Shown here piece by piece: positions 1 to 12,300 of a stretch of 64,000 bases of DNA; the first letter of the stretch is position 1; every line of letters starts with the position of its first letter. Source of the DNA: Amborella trichopoda. Its lineage: Eukaryota > Streptophyta > Magnoliopsida > Amborellales > Amborellaceae. Location: positions 1,070,799 to 1,134,798 of the forward strand of contig NW_006500010.1 in NCBI RefSeq assembly GCF_000471905.2, given 5' to 3'. The notes below the pieces were generated by a model that searched no databases, was not told where the DNA came from, and saw nothing but the letters and a program-made list of their open reading frames with translations. The translations under genes and the position numbers were made by a program.

Positions 1-125
1 ACATCAAAATTATATACCATGATAAAATTTGAAGGTGCACCTTGACTCTTCACCTACGGATGCATCTGTATACCACCTGCACCTTTTTTTCTACAGATGC
101 ATCTGTATGCCAACTGCACCTTTTT
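1..125. repeat. End of a dispersed repeat, inverted match to 45.8 kb
   Basis: The first ~85 bases match, in reverse complement, the stretch at about 45815-45900. Both carry the block GAAGGTGCACCTT followed by CACCTACGGATGCAT. A second ACAGATGCATCTGTATGCCA-like block follows at 91-110, so the repeat holds an internal direct repeat of about 45 bp. It is cut by the window edge, so its full length and class cannot be told. Confidence 0.6.
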
Positions 126-779
126 TTAAAAAAAAATCCATTTTTTCACTACTATTTTAACCTATTTAGATATGTTTTGTTTAATTTTACTTTAATCGTA
201 TTTTTCTTATTTTCTGGGTTTTTTATATTTTTAAATTCTTTTAACACTTTTTGGGCTAACTCTAGCCGAATTACTCGGACTCGACCTGGCCTAGGGCCGG
301 GTTCTGGGGCCGAGTAGTGCGTTTCCTACAGTGAGAGGGAGAGAGATACCAAGGTATTTGTTGCTGTAAGGAACGATGTCCATAGGTGGGCTGGGCAGAA
401 TGGAAAATATGGGGTTGAGTTCCTCAATTTCGTTGTATGGAATTAAGCATTGGTGCAATCAATATCTTCTTTCATCAACGCCTCCTCCTCGCTCAAAGCT
501 AGAAGAGGAAAACTGCACCAAAGCATGCTGAAACTTCAATTTGCACCGCACTTAACACTTCAAATTGCAATCAAAAGTAGGAAAAAGCCTTCGATTCAAA
601 AATAAAAAACAAGCGAACCAAGAAAGAAGACGATATGGATGGTTACTTTTTTTCTCATCTGAGATTATTTTGCTGTAAAATGTGTGGATCTTCAAGCAAT
701 AAGTCTTCACAATACCAATCGATCATGCGTGGATTTTCAAAAAATACGGCTTCAGGCTCAACCGTATACATCTCTCTGT

Positions 780-905
780 AAAAACAATTGAAAATGGAAA
801 GAGAAAACATGGAAGGTTGCAGAGTCTGTAAAAACAGTTGAAAATGAAAAGAGAAAAAATGGAAGGTTGTGAAAATGGAAAGAGAAAAAATGGAAGGTTG
901 CAGAA
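780..905. repeat. Tandem repeat, about 3 diverged units
   Basis: The block AAAATGGAAAGAGAAAA followed by ATGGAAGGTTG occurs three times in a row with small changes. The spacing is uneven, which suggests stepwise duplication and deletion. Confidence 0.75.
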
Positions 906-1284
906 TAGATTAATGGACTTCTCTTTCAATTCGTCACTCTCTCTCTCTCTAACAGGTTCAGAGAGAAACTAGGTCGTGGGTGAATATATACGTGTGGGGG
1001 ACAACATAATAAATATATAATAAATGAGGTTTATTGGATAGTTATTATTAAATTAATAAAAGATTATCATCCCTGTGATGGAGCTTCGTGTGCATTAATT
1101 TACATAAGGAACAGTTACACATTTTATTTTCCCAACATTTCAAAACGAGAAACGTGTAAGAAACCTAAGGAAAAGGAAATAGCTGGTTTAGAGGAAAGGT
1201 AAACAAGTTTTTTGGAGAGAAAAACATTATTTTCATACGAGAGAGAGATGATGATTCCCATTACTGCGCACAGTTTCCGTTGGT

Positions 1285-1345
1285 GAGTGTGAGATATTAT
1301 TGAAGTCCCGTTAGTGAGTGTGAGGTATGATTGAAGTCGGCTTAC
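1285..1345. repeat. Tandem repeat, two ~31-bp units
   Basis: Two adjacent units share GTTRGTGAGTGTGAG followed by TATKATTGAAGTC. Nothing else is visible in the stretch. Confidence 0.7.
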
Positions 1346-1369
1346 ATGCAACGTCCACATATTGACAGT

Positions 1370-1600
1370 GTTTAGGGGTATTTTTGAAATTTTTTGAAAA
1401 TAAAATATTCTAAATTATTTTCAAATCTTTGTCAAAATAATAAAAAATATTTAAAAATTTATTGCAAATAAAATTCCTTATTTTTTGTAAAAAATAACCG
1501 ACATGTTCACAAAAACTAAAACCGGCTAAGTGCTGGTTCCAAATTAACTGGGCTAACCGAGCGGTTAGAATTTGAATAGCCCAATTTTTCCTAATATAAA
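1370..1600 (-). repeat. Partial copy of dispersed repeat family B
   Basis: The end is CCGGCTAAGTGCTGG, then GCGGTTAGAATTTGAA and CCCAATTTTTCC, preceded by AT-rich sequence with CCTTATTTTTTG. This matches the end of the copy at 47140-47600 in the same orientation. The rest of the unit is missing. Confidence 0.55.
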
Positions 1601-1945
1601 CTCGCAGCCTATATGAGCATATAGAAGTTATGGCTTTCCATAAACGAAAAGCTTTTCCATGAGATTAAGTTTCAATTAATTGGTACTTTCCATGGAGTAG
1701 TTTCAATGAATTGAAGTTTAATTAATTGGCTTTCAGTTTCAATGAAAATACTCAATTTGGTGACTTTAAAGTGGATCCTTAGAGTTTCCTTGGCTGTTGT
1801 CGTTTGTGCCATGAACTTCCAAGATATCCATTGAAAGAAAAGAATGGTTGAAACTATTTGAATGGGTTAGGGAAAATTATATGTATAACACTTAGTACAA
1901 GGGGATGACCAATTTTAGTGATTGGATGAGAAATTAGGCGGCATT

Positions 1946-2091
1946 GATCACACTTAAAGTTATTTCTAAATAACTAAACTTTGTGGGACCCTGTAAATGG
2001 CTAAATTTCACATATGAGATCGCACTCAAAGTTATTTCTAAAAAAAACTAAACTTTGTGGTACCTTGAAAATGGCTAGATTTCACATATGA
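1946..2091. repeat. Tandem repeat, two ~73-bp units
   Basis: Both units read GATCRCACTYAAAGTTATTT, then AAACTTTGTGG, then AATGGCTARATTTCACATAT. They are directly adjacent and differ by a few substitutions and small indels. Confidence 0.8.
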
Positions 2092-2160
2092 TAACTAGGG
2101 GTCATTTTAACCTCTTTATACAAATAGTCTTGTTGTATACAACTTCCCCCCTCTTGTATA

Positions 2161-2186
2161 AATTCTCTCTCTCTCTCTCTCTCTCA
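2161..2186. repeat. (CT)n microsatellite
   Basis: An uninterrupted CT dinucleotide run, followed by a more diffuse CT-rich zone to about 2260. Confidence 0.9.
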
Positions 2187-3299
2187 ATTCCTAAGTCAAA
2201 TATTCCGAGACTAAGCTTAAGTCTCTCTCTCATTCTGAAACTAAGCTTAAGACTCTTTGTCTCCTCCCTACCCAAAACGCTTAAGCATGTAGCCATGAAG
2301 GAGACTCGTTTTTTAATTTTGAATATTTTCTAAAATTGCATAAGAGATGGATTTAATATTGCATAGCCCCAGCCTGGCCAGTAATTTATCCCAATTATGT
2401 CGCTCAAGCCAAATTATGTTCAAGATTAGCAATATAGAACAAAGATTTACAACAAAAAATTGAGTAGTGATTTGCTATATATTATTCTGATTCGGTGGTT
2501 CCTTATTAGAATTTTATAAGATTATTTGATTATTCATGCAATGCTTTTTTACTAAACCACGCAAAACACAATTCTTACTCCTCTTTCCCTCCCACATTTC
2601 TACACTCTCTCTATCTATTTTATTTCTCTTAATTTTTTTTAATTTACTATTCATTCCATCTCTCCCATGTTTCTCCATTATCTCCATCTCCATCCTATAT
2701 GCATGCAAATAGATACAATATCTCTATCTCCATCATACGTGCATGCAAATACATACCAATACGTAACTCATTTGATTGTGTGATGACACCTCATCTTCTC
2801 TCAATCTCTTATACATTTCTCCATTATCTCTCTCTTTGTCCATCCTACATACTTGAAAATACATTCAATAGGTAACTCCTTTAGTGGTGTGATCTGATAA
2901 TACCTCATATTCTCTCTCCTCAATTAATGTAAACTTAATTTTCTTTTCCTTTCTCTCACGTTCCACATTCTCATTCTCTCACTTCCCCTCCCTACATGCA
3001 TAGACATAAAATAGATAACTCTTTTTTTTTTTAGTATGATGACACCTCATCTTCAAGGTAACTAGGTTTTTAGTGTAGTAATGCATTATCTTTTCTTTCT
3101 CTAATTTAAGTAAATCGTTTTTTCTCCCAAATCTAAGTAAATTCATGTCACTCTCTCTTCATGGTTTACTCTCGCTCCCTCCCACATTTCTTTTCCCTGC
3201 CCATATTTTACATTAGTCTTTTCGAGTCTCACATCTCTCTCCCATGTTTCTCCTTCCTACTTTTTCTTCTCCTTCACAATTCTCCTACCCACGTCATTC

Positions 3300-3395
3300 A
3301 CACACTCTCTCTCATGCACACCACAACTCTCTGTTTCATGTACACCACAACTCTCTCTCTTCACTCCCTCTCTCATGCACACCACAACTTTTTCT
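3300..3395. repeat. CT-rich minisatellite
   Basis: The block CTCTCATGCACACCACAACT occurs about three times between 3310 and 3390, within a larger pyrimidine-rich tract (2575-3500). Confidence 0.6.
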
Positions 3396-4639
3396 GTCTT
3401 GCTCCATTGATAATGCACTCATCTCTCTCTCTGTACTTTTAACCCGTGTTTCACACACAAGAAATGTGACTATGCTATTTCTCTCCAAGACAATCATGTT
3501 TTTTTTCCCCTCTAAATAGATATGTTAATTTCTATTTTCTTTTGATATTGAATTTGTTTGGATTTATGTTTTTTTTTTCTTTTCTTTTCTTTTTCAGGAA
3601 CCCATAAATGAAGCCCAGCTAGACGCCATATAGGAAACACAAAAGAAGTATATAGCATCATTGGATCCTTTGAGAGAGAACCTAGATGAATCTTCATTTG
3701 GCAGCTCATTGGATATTAGAGTTGTTCGGTTGGATATTAGAGTTGTTGGTATTGCTTTTGATTAGAAGTGTGTAGTGTTTAATGTAAGAACCAAATAATT
3801 TTAATTGCTTATGTGGATCTTAAGTGTATGCAAATATTGATATAATTTTTTATTCTGAAAATCAATTGTACTTCTACATATGCAATGAAGTTATGTGAGG
3901 TGCTTACATAGATGATAAAATAAACCTTAATAAAATGTATTAGTTGCCATGCCCGGACCCATGCAAAATTTCATGAAAATGAGTGAATGTGCATCATCAT
4001 CTTTGCATAAACAAATTTTCATTTTTTACATGATACTCATCCTTTAATTGCAGCAATTTATTTTTTTGATATATAGATCATATAAGTGATGTATTTTTTT
4101 AAAAAATAATAATATCCTGGTAATAAATATATTTAATACTATAATGATAACTATTTAGTTATAAATAGTAACAAAAATAAGTTAATTTTATTATAATTTT
4201 CAATAATGATCACTAAATTATTACAAAATATAAAATGATATAGTTATTGTATAACTATCATTATGCAAGAATGATAATTTTGTATATGAGAAAATTAATA
4301 CCTAAATGAATTGAAACATACCTTTTTAATATATGTTGAATTTTCAACTCTAATCGATAATTCTTGGACTATCTCACCATTCTCTTATGTTTCTGACTAT
4401 ATCTGTCTACAATCAAATATATGCCAACTTAAGCTTTAAACTTTATTTTAATAATTAATATTTAGTACACGTGCAACACACATGTATATTATTGGTCTTA
4501 ATTAAGAGGAGAACGGTAAGAGGAGATGTAGAGTAAGCATGTAAGCCATCAAATGGAAATACAATAAATTTCAAAATTAAACCTAAAAGGTATTATATTA
4601 AAAGAATTAGAATGAAAGACTTGTCGCCAGGGTGGTGGG

Positions 4640-4990
4640 TCACCACAATATAACATCTTGGGTTTCATTACTACCGTGAGAAAGTATTTGATGCATTAGT
4701 GGTAGGCATCAAACATTTATTTGACTCAACATATATCCTTAAAACTAACGGCCTAAAAGAAATTTAAAGGACACAAAAAAAAACACTTTGAAGTTTCAAA
4801 AATTATTTGTTTTTCATATTCATTAGCCCCCTGATGGAGACTACGGATCCCCAAAAACTTGTTTCTGAAATCCATGTCTAAGATAGACTATAGAGGGAAG
4901 ACCACATGAATATATGATTCAACGGACTCATAAAAAACTCGACCCAACAAAGTTTACAATCATAAAAATTGTAAGGCATCAACATTAAAA
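4640..4990. repeat. Diverged copy of dispersed repeat family D
   Basis: It shares CTAACGGCCTAAA, TTGTTTTTCATATTCATTAG and GGAGACTAC with the 63.1-63.4 kb copy, in the same order. The palindromic head seen in the other copies is not recognisable here. Confidence 0.4.
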
Positions 4991-5094
4991 CAATTAAAAT
5001 AAGGCACATCAGCAAACGGCTGCAGTTTTAGTTTAAAAAACTCCTGCGGATGCCTGAAAATTCTTTTCTCGCTCAATTATAAATTTAAGGCTAA

Positions 5095-5580
5095 GCTTTT
5101 TATGCTTTTTTTAGGCATAGAAGTTCTATCCTCCCTTTTATTCAACCGTCCATTATGAATGGAGGACTAAGATTATTCCAATCATAATATCACGCCTTTA
5201 TTTTATTTTATTTTTATTTTATTTTTCTATAAACTATTTTGACACCAAATTATTGACATCCATTCCTCTGTTAAACTCGCACTAGCAAAAAATATAAAAA
5301 AATTATTTTCAATAAAATAAAATGATCAAACTATCCTTGAAAGTTTCAAGGGGTTTTTTGTTCATTATATTTTACTGAAAAATTATTTTTAAGAATTTTT
5401 ATATGTGTGCCCCTATGAGAAGATGACACGTACCAAATTTCATATTCATACAATTTGTATAAAAAAAATTAAAAATAAAATACTTTGAGACGTCGGATCT
5501 AAGATCAAACGGTGAGAGGCTCTCTTGATCAAAATTAGATGACTGGATGGTAGGGAGAGGATAAAATTTTTATGATGTAG
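5095..5580 (+). repeat. Copy of dispersed repeat family C
   Basis: It begins near CAACCGTCCATTATGAATGG, passes through TTAAACTCGCACTAG and AGTTTCAAGG, and ends in ACTTTGAGACGTCGGATCTA and TGATCAAAATTAG. Copies lie at 17795-18950 (carrying a nested element) and 46305-46610. This copy keeps the uninterrupted AATAAAATAAAATGA site that is occupied in the 18-kb copy. Confidence 0.7.
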
Positions 5581-5599
5581 GAGAAACATAAAAACTTGT

Positions 5600-5850
5600 A
5601 TAATTATAAGCACCCAAGATAACATATTAAAAAATGCACTATTTTTAGGACTTAAAAATATTTTTGTCATATCAACACATTTCAATATCAAGATGATTAA
5701 TTAGAGGGTTTTCTAGTATAAAACAATTTTTTCTATGGATTTTTTATATGCATCTTACTTTTACAATAATAACCTTGATTCCTTGTACAAACTTTTTAAA
5801 TTATTTTTAAATTTAAGATCTTGATTGCCTAGATTGTTGACCTATTTAAT
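5600..5850 (+). repeat. Diverged fragment of MITE family A
   Basis: The stretch carries the family landmarks ATCAAGATGATTAATTAGAG, GGGTTTTCTAGT and CTATGGATTTTTTATATGCA, which also occur at 42.4 and 46.1 kb. Its ends are too decayed to place. Confidence 0.45.
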
Positions 5851-6328
5851 TTTAGGTCCAAAATCCATATCTACCAACTACATAGATTTTGAGTCCAAAA
5901 TCCATCTTCGAAATAGATTGTGAAAATCATCTCTAAAGTGAATTTTGGATAGAAAGGGCATTTTAGTAAGGCAATGAATTGTATATAATAGACTCTTGCA
6001 ATATTTAATATTGAATATTGCTTATTGATAATTGGGTTTGAGTCATTAGCAATTGACATTAGCAACATTATATCGAAGTTCGATTTTAACTCTTTAAAAA
6101 AAAAAATTGCCTCTAATTGGTAGCCATCCAATCATCAAGCTAAACGGTGATGATACAATGAAAAGTATCATGTTTTGTCGCGTGCTCCATCAACGTCAGT
6201 GAATCTATTGGACGGTGATTATGATAAAATCACAGGCTACCATTTCTTGCATTGAAATCTCTCGTCTCTCGCTCTAGCCATCATCTGTACAAAGTTGAAG
6301 GTTTCAAACTAAAGAGTTCCACCATTTA

Positions 6329-9300
6329 ATGGAGGGAAAGCTCTCAAAGTTCTCTCTATCTCTAAAACCATCGCCCATTCAAGAGCTATCCCATCTTGCT
6401 CAGCGCTGCAACGCCATTAACCTTGCAGAAGGCTTTCCTGATTTTCCAGCACCCCATGATATTAAACTTGCAGCCATTAATGCTATCAATGCAGACTACA
6501 ACCAATACAGGTTTCACCAATCTTTCCCCAAATTCTATGTCATCTTGAATCTTACTGAGTAAATTTAGTAACCCATTTTCCATTTCTACAGAATTTGAAT
6601 CTGTAGTTGGTGGTGATGCTTTTCAGTCAATTTATGGTCTTTATTTTGGGAACCCAAACGCTAAAGGGATTGATGGGTATTAAATATATGCTACTTGAAG
6701 TGCAGTTTCGAGTATGAATGTATCTGGATTTATGTAGGCGATTGTTTTGGTTTTCAGAATTACACCAGCTGAAAATTGGTCTCCTGCCCAATACAATTTG
6801 CAATGGAATTTGGCTCTCTCTCTTCTCTTTGTTTCTATCTAATCATGAATAAATAACAAATTATAGAAACTATGGGGAAAATAGGGAATGTATTGAAATG
6901 TGGGAATTTGATGAAATCCCATTTTGTATTCCTCTTCCTTTGAGAGGGATTTTACAATCCAGAGTACCCAACAGTACAAACTATGTATGACCAAACACAG
7001 GCCAAAATGGGTGAAAGAAAAATAAAAAATCCAGATTCGACCGTTTTCACCAATTTCAGAACACTGGTTATAAGCTTTCAATTTTGGTTAAAACTGAAAA
7101 GTATTACTTTGGAAGTTTTGCCCATTTAGTGCATGTGTCAGATTTTCCCATTATTTGATTTTATGTGTGAGACATTTCTTATTAAAAAAGTTGGCTATGA
7201 TAGGTTTTATACTATTCCAATGTTTCATGATTTTTCCTTCTTACACCATTGTTCCTTGTCTTTCCTTTACTATCTCATTAGTTCATCCCAAACTAGCATC
7301 CAAGCATGTGTCATATAATGCAATTTACTGGTAAAACATGGGCATCATTGTCCACCTACATCTTCTTGCACATGGGTTAAGTATTAAGCGTGTCGTGCAT
7401 GCACACATGTCATTATAGTGATTGCTGTTGAGAAGCTTGATTCATGAAGGAACTGTTTTCATCTGAAGATGCATCCCAGACATGTGCAGGGTATATGTGA
7501 CCAACTAGCTGAGATGATAAAACAAAAACATGGTATAGATGTTGATCCTCATAAGAACATTGCCATTTGTTGTGGTCAATCAGAAGCATTTGCTGCAGCC
7601 GTATTTGCAAGTACGTTATTTGACAGAAATAACAGATTGGTTCTTTAGAAACATTTATTTTTTAAGTACAACAAATGTTTCTCTAATGTGATATGGGTTT
7701 GAGAACCTTATTTAATATGAGCTCTCAAATAAGAATGCATAGCATTGGTTGCATCTTCTAACTTTGTGCCTTTTTTTTCTTTTTGTACTTCACTTTCACA
7801 GCAATCAACCTGCGTGATGAAGTTTTGTTGTTTGATCCTGCTTATGAAACATATGGGGCATGTATAACTATGGCTGGAGGAGTCCCTGTGAGTCATCAGT
7901 TGTTCTTTTTAAAGTTCAGTATCATATTCTTGTGGTTATATTTAGAGCACTCATTGCTTGCCATGATTTAAGGTGTATGTACCACTGGATCCACCTCATT
8001 GGACTTTGAATTTGGAGTTGTTTGTTGGGTCTTTTACTTCACGGACAAAAGCAATAGTTGTGAACAGGTCAGTTCTCTCTTTATCAATGTGAACAGGTTA
8101 GTTAATTGCTTAATTGAAATTACATGTTATGAAGCATGTACTAATGCTTTATACCTTTCTCGTGCATATGTGTTGCATTGTTTATTTATAGGAGTTCATG
8201 AGTCTTATAGTTTTCCCATAAGTTCTTGAGTTTACAAGCAGCCATGCTATACTTTTAGAGTTTCTAAGGAGAGCTGGGAGTAGTTACAACATACAAAATT
8301 TGAAGTATGACATGTGATTGATGTCTGATGCTTTCATCATGAATATGGGAGGTATCACATGCCTGAGATTGGGTAGACACAGCAAATGAGTGATCAAATA
8401 TACTCACAAACACGCCCAACTACATTTTGTTCATGCTCTAATTTTGAGATTATGATGACCTTGGAAAGATCAAAGATTTTAATAACTAGTACACTACTTA
8501 TTTCGATAAATGACATGCGTATGTGTACTTGAGTCCTGCACTAGGGGTAAGCATGTCTGTTAAAACTGTTATTATTCTGTTTGCTGAATGAGAAGATAAA
8601 TGTTCATCATTCTTGTCAGAAAAAAACTATAAATGTTCATCATGGCCAAAATCTGCTTGTTAAGTTTATCTCGTGGGTGCATCCCAACCAATATGTATGT
8701 TTATAACTGAGCCTATCTTCCCTAGCAATCCCTGGTTTTCCTTTTTTCTTTCTGTACATAATGTTTAGTGATGAATGGAAAACGATGCTGAAGAAAATGG
8801 TTCTAACCTTTTTGTGCAACCGGAAGGCTGGAGTTTTGAACTCAACTTTTATGAATCAAGACTAACTTAATTTTCGGAACATGTTACTTATCAAAAAAAT
8901 ATAAAAAGAAATAGGAAAAAACTGAACAGACCGAATTATGTTGTCTTCAGGGTTCAATAACTCTATAACATGTAGAGCTGGATTCAATATTGTAGCATGT
9001 TTAGTTAACCATTTCTCAAAAAATAAATTTTGTAGCAAGTAACTAACAGAAGATGACACAGTCCACACAATCCAACAGGCAAAGTATTCACTACTGATGA
9101 GCTGGCAGCTATTGCTCAAGTTTGCTGCGACAAGGATTGCTTGGCCATAACAGATGAAGTATGAGTACTCCTAGCTTTATTGTCCTTGCCGCAACATATA
9201 TTGCATGACATTAACAACAAAGCATGATATTTTCTTTGCTTTATTTATCTTTCAACAGTATAATTGGTAAACTAGTTGAAGAAATTCACTTATTTACGTT

Positions 9301-12300
9301 CAGTATGGTCAAATTACATAAATAGAAGGGTATTCCAATTAGTTGCTGCTGAGTGAACTTAACCATGAACAGATCATGAGTTTTCCAAAGTATTTAGGAC
9401 AAGCATGGGGGGTAAACCTTACATAATATAAGGGACAAATATTATGAAGAATAGATGTGTGCATGGGCCTACAAATGGGCCAGATGGGCCCCAACCCGGA
9501 AACAGCCCCAGATGGGTCCTTTTCCAATGGTCATAGATGCACGAAAATACTTGCATGCACACACACACGCATACACACCCATGCATGCATACATATATGG
9601 GAAAAGCTACCAATAGGCTGCCACATTAAATAAATAGTAATTTAGGTTCTGCTTCCAGATCAAATGGTTGAGATTTTATTGTACTATTTGAATTTTAATC
9701 CTTTTTCTACAAACTAGATTAGGCTGACTTTTTTAGGCATATATACTTGACACCATCACACACTAGAGAAAAATATAAACCAAATATTTCGAAAACTTAA
9801 AGAACTAAAATACCCCTGATCTATTTTAATGCTATTTTGGTCATTTTAAATCTTGGAAAATATTTACTTATATTTTTTCTGCACCCTGTTATCTATAGCA
9901 CACACCTGAAATTATAGTTTGATCCGATTTATAGAAAAAAAATTAAAACTTAACTAGCAACATACATTGTTAACTGTCCAATCAAAATTTGAGATCTAGA
10001 AGCATAACTGAAATTACTATACATTTTAGGTGACAACTTATTGGTAGCTTTTTCATATATACCTTCTTCATATGGTTAAATTACATAACTAGTAACTACA
10101 ATGAAATTCCAATATTAGTTGTTTTCGAGGGACTTAGCCATGAACAAATCATGATTTGCCTAGAGTATTTAGGGAAAGCATGGTGGGTAAACCTTACATA
10201 ACTTTGGAGGCAAATATTATGAATAGATATGCGCGTAGGCCACACAAACACACACACACATAGACACACCCATCCTACCACCTACCCAGATAGGGTCGAC
10301 CCTGACCTAGACCTGGACACTACCCAAATAGGTTCAGGTTGGTCCCGGACCTGACCTGCCGGGTCCAGGGTTGGGGTCCAGACCTGGACCTGGATCGGGT
10401 CGACTTGACCCGTTTAGGATTTACCATACTATGAATAATTATGCATGTAGATTTTATTTATTTTTATCGAGTAGATCTATATGTGATTTATAACACACAT
10501 TTGTTCTTCTAGTACAAATTCCTTGAATATATCCAAACTATTAATATTTTGGAAGTTAGGAAGATGGCTGTGGTGTGGTAACAAACTAACGAACTATTCG
10601 ATGAGATCTCCTTGTCTTTGTCTTCAGATGGGGGTTTTGCATTATCATGTTTACTTGGCATAGTACAAGTTCACCATAAAGAAGTAGTTTATCATGTTGT
10701 GGATAGTTGTTAGTTTGTCATTCTTAGTCACCATATTGTAACCTAGACAATCATCTGCTTTGTTTTCCTCATTGGACCATCTTGAATTAAGCAATAGGAA
10801 CCATGGCTGTAATTGCCTACCATAAATGTCCTTAACTACTTTCTTTAATGTTAAAATTTGCAGGTATATGAGTACATAACGTTTGACTTGGCCAAGCATA
10901 TTTCCCTTGCTTCTTTTCCAGGAATGGCAGAACGGACCATTATCACTTCTTCCTTATCCAAGACTTATAGTGTCACAGGTACCTGCATGATATTGATAAC
11001 ACCCTTTCTTGAATTTACTTTTGGTCTCAAATGACAAATAAGACGAACATGTTGTTAAGATTGCCAGCATCCCAAAGATGTTAATGATATGTTTTAGTTA
11101 TATATAGTTTTGAATGATACATCCCAATTTCTTATACTCAAGCATAGGAACTATTTCCTTACAGTCTCTAAACTCAGTGGCCACAATTTTAGAACCTCAG
11201 ATAGATTTTGGAAATTAGAGACAAAATTCTTATGTAGGATTTCTCACCCATTTCTAGAATGGTGATTCCCAATCGATTGCAAGCAATTTCCAATCTGCAA
11301 CCATCGTGCTTTCCAATTAGTCTTGCTGCCCCCGAGCTGTATAAGTGGATTCTTAGAGTAAAACTTCACTGCTAGTAAAACTGTACCATTAATATCTTGA
11401 AATGCATAGTTTTAGGCTATGAAAACCACGAATATTTGTATTACAGATCATTTGTAAGCTTACAATTCATAATTAACAGGTTGGAGGGTTGGCTGGGCGA
11501 TTGCTTCTACTCCCATTGCATCTGCAATCAAGAATATTCATGTGAAGCTCACTGACTCAGCCCCTGCTCCTTTCCAAGAGGCTGCCTTGATTGCCCTAAG
11601 GAGCTCTCCATCCTTTTTTGAGCACTTGAAAACTGTAAGCACATTTAATTTGTTATTTTCTTTATGCCCACATGTTATTTTGCAGAATAAATTGTAATTA
11701 TAACTGTCGCCCCCAAAAGGAATATGAGGAAAGGAGGGACACAATTGTGAAGATTCTGAGAGAAGCTGGCTTCAAAGTTCACTTCAAGCCTCAGGGTTCC
11801 TTTTTTGTATTTGCAGAACTTCCTGAACATTGCGTACTCCCTGATGTAAGCTCTCGGTGGACTTGAACTTTTTTTTTCTTATACTTCTTTTTTTCGCATA
11901 GTTTCATGCATACATCATGGAAGCACTTGGTGGATTGTCATCAGAAGTCCGATTTCCTTTAAATGATAAATAATTTAATATCTTTCTTTCCTTATTTGAG
12001 TACTATCAGTTATGTAATCATAATAAAAATCATCACATGCTTCAATTCAGCTTTCTAAATTTCTAGTCTGACCTGATTGGCACTGATGTTTTGCTACTGG
12101 TTCATGTGTACGGTATAGAGAATCGGTTAAAAATATGATACAGCTTAATTTCTTGTAAAATATTTTGCAAATAAGTGACTTCATAGTTAACTTCATCAGC
12201 GACATTCATAAATGCAAGCTTTTCCATATTTTGCAAATAAGCGACTTCATACTTAACTTCACGAACGATATTCATATATGCAAGTTTTTCCAGATATGTA

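Larger units (their letters stand above)
126..6328. other. Intergenic, repeat-rich region upstream of the aminotransferase
   Basis: No gene is supported here. The stretch holds the tandem repeats and dispersed repeats listed separately, CT-rich tracts (2160-2190, 2575-3500) and long AT-rich sequence. The short open frames are low-complexity Ser/Leu-rich translations of CT repeats. The proximal promoter of the aminotransferase should lie in the last few hundred bases before 6329, but I see no clear TATA box. Confidence 0.6.

Noticed and set aside
2088-3520. Ser/Leu-rich open frames in CT-rich DNA
   Set aside because: They are translations of pyrimidine microsatellites in several frames with no sign of selection.
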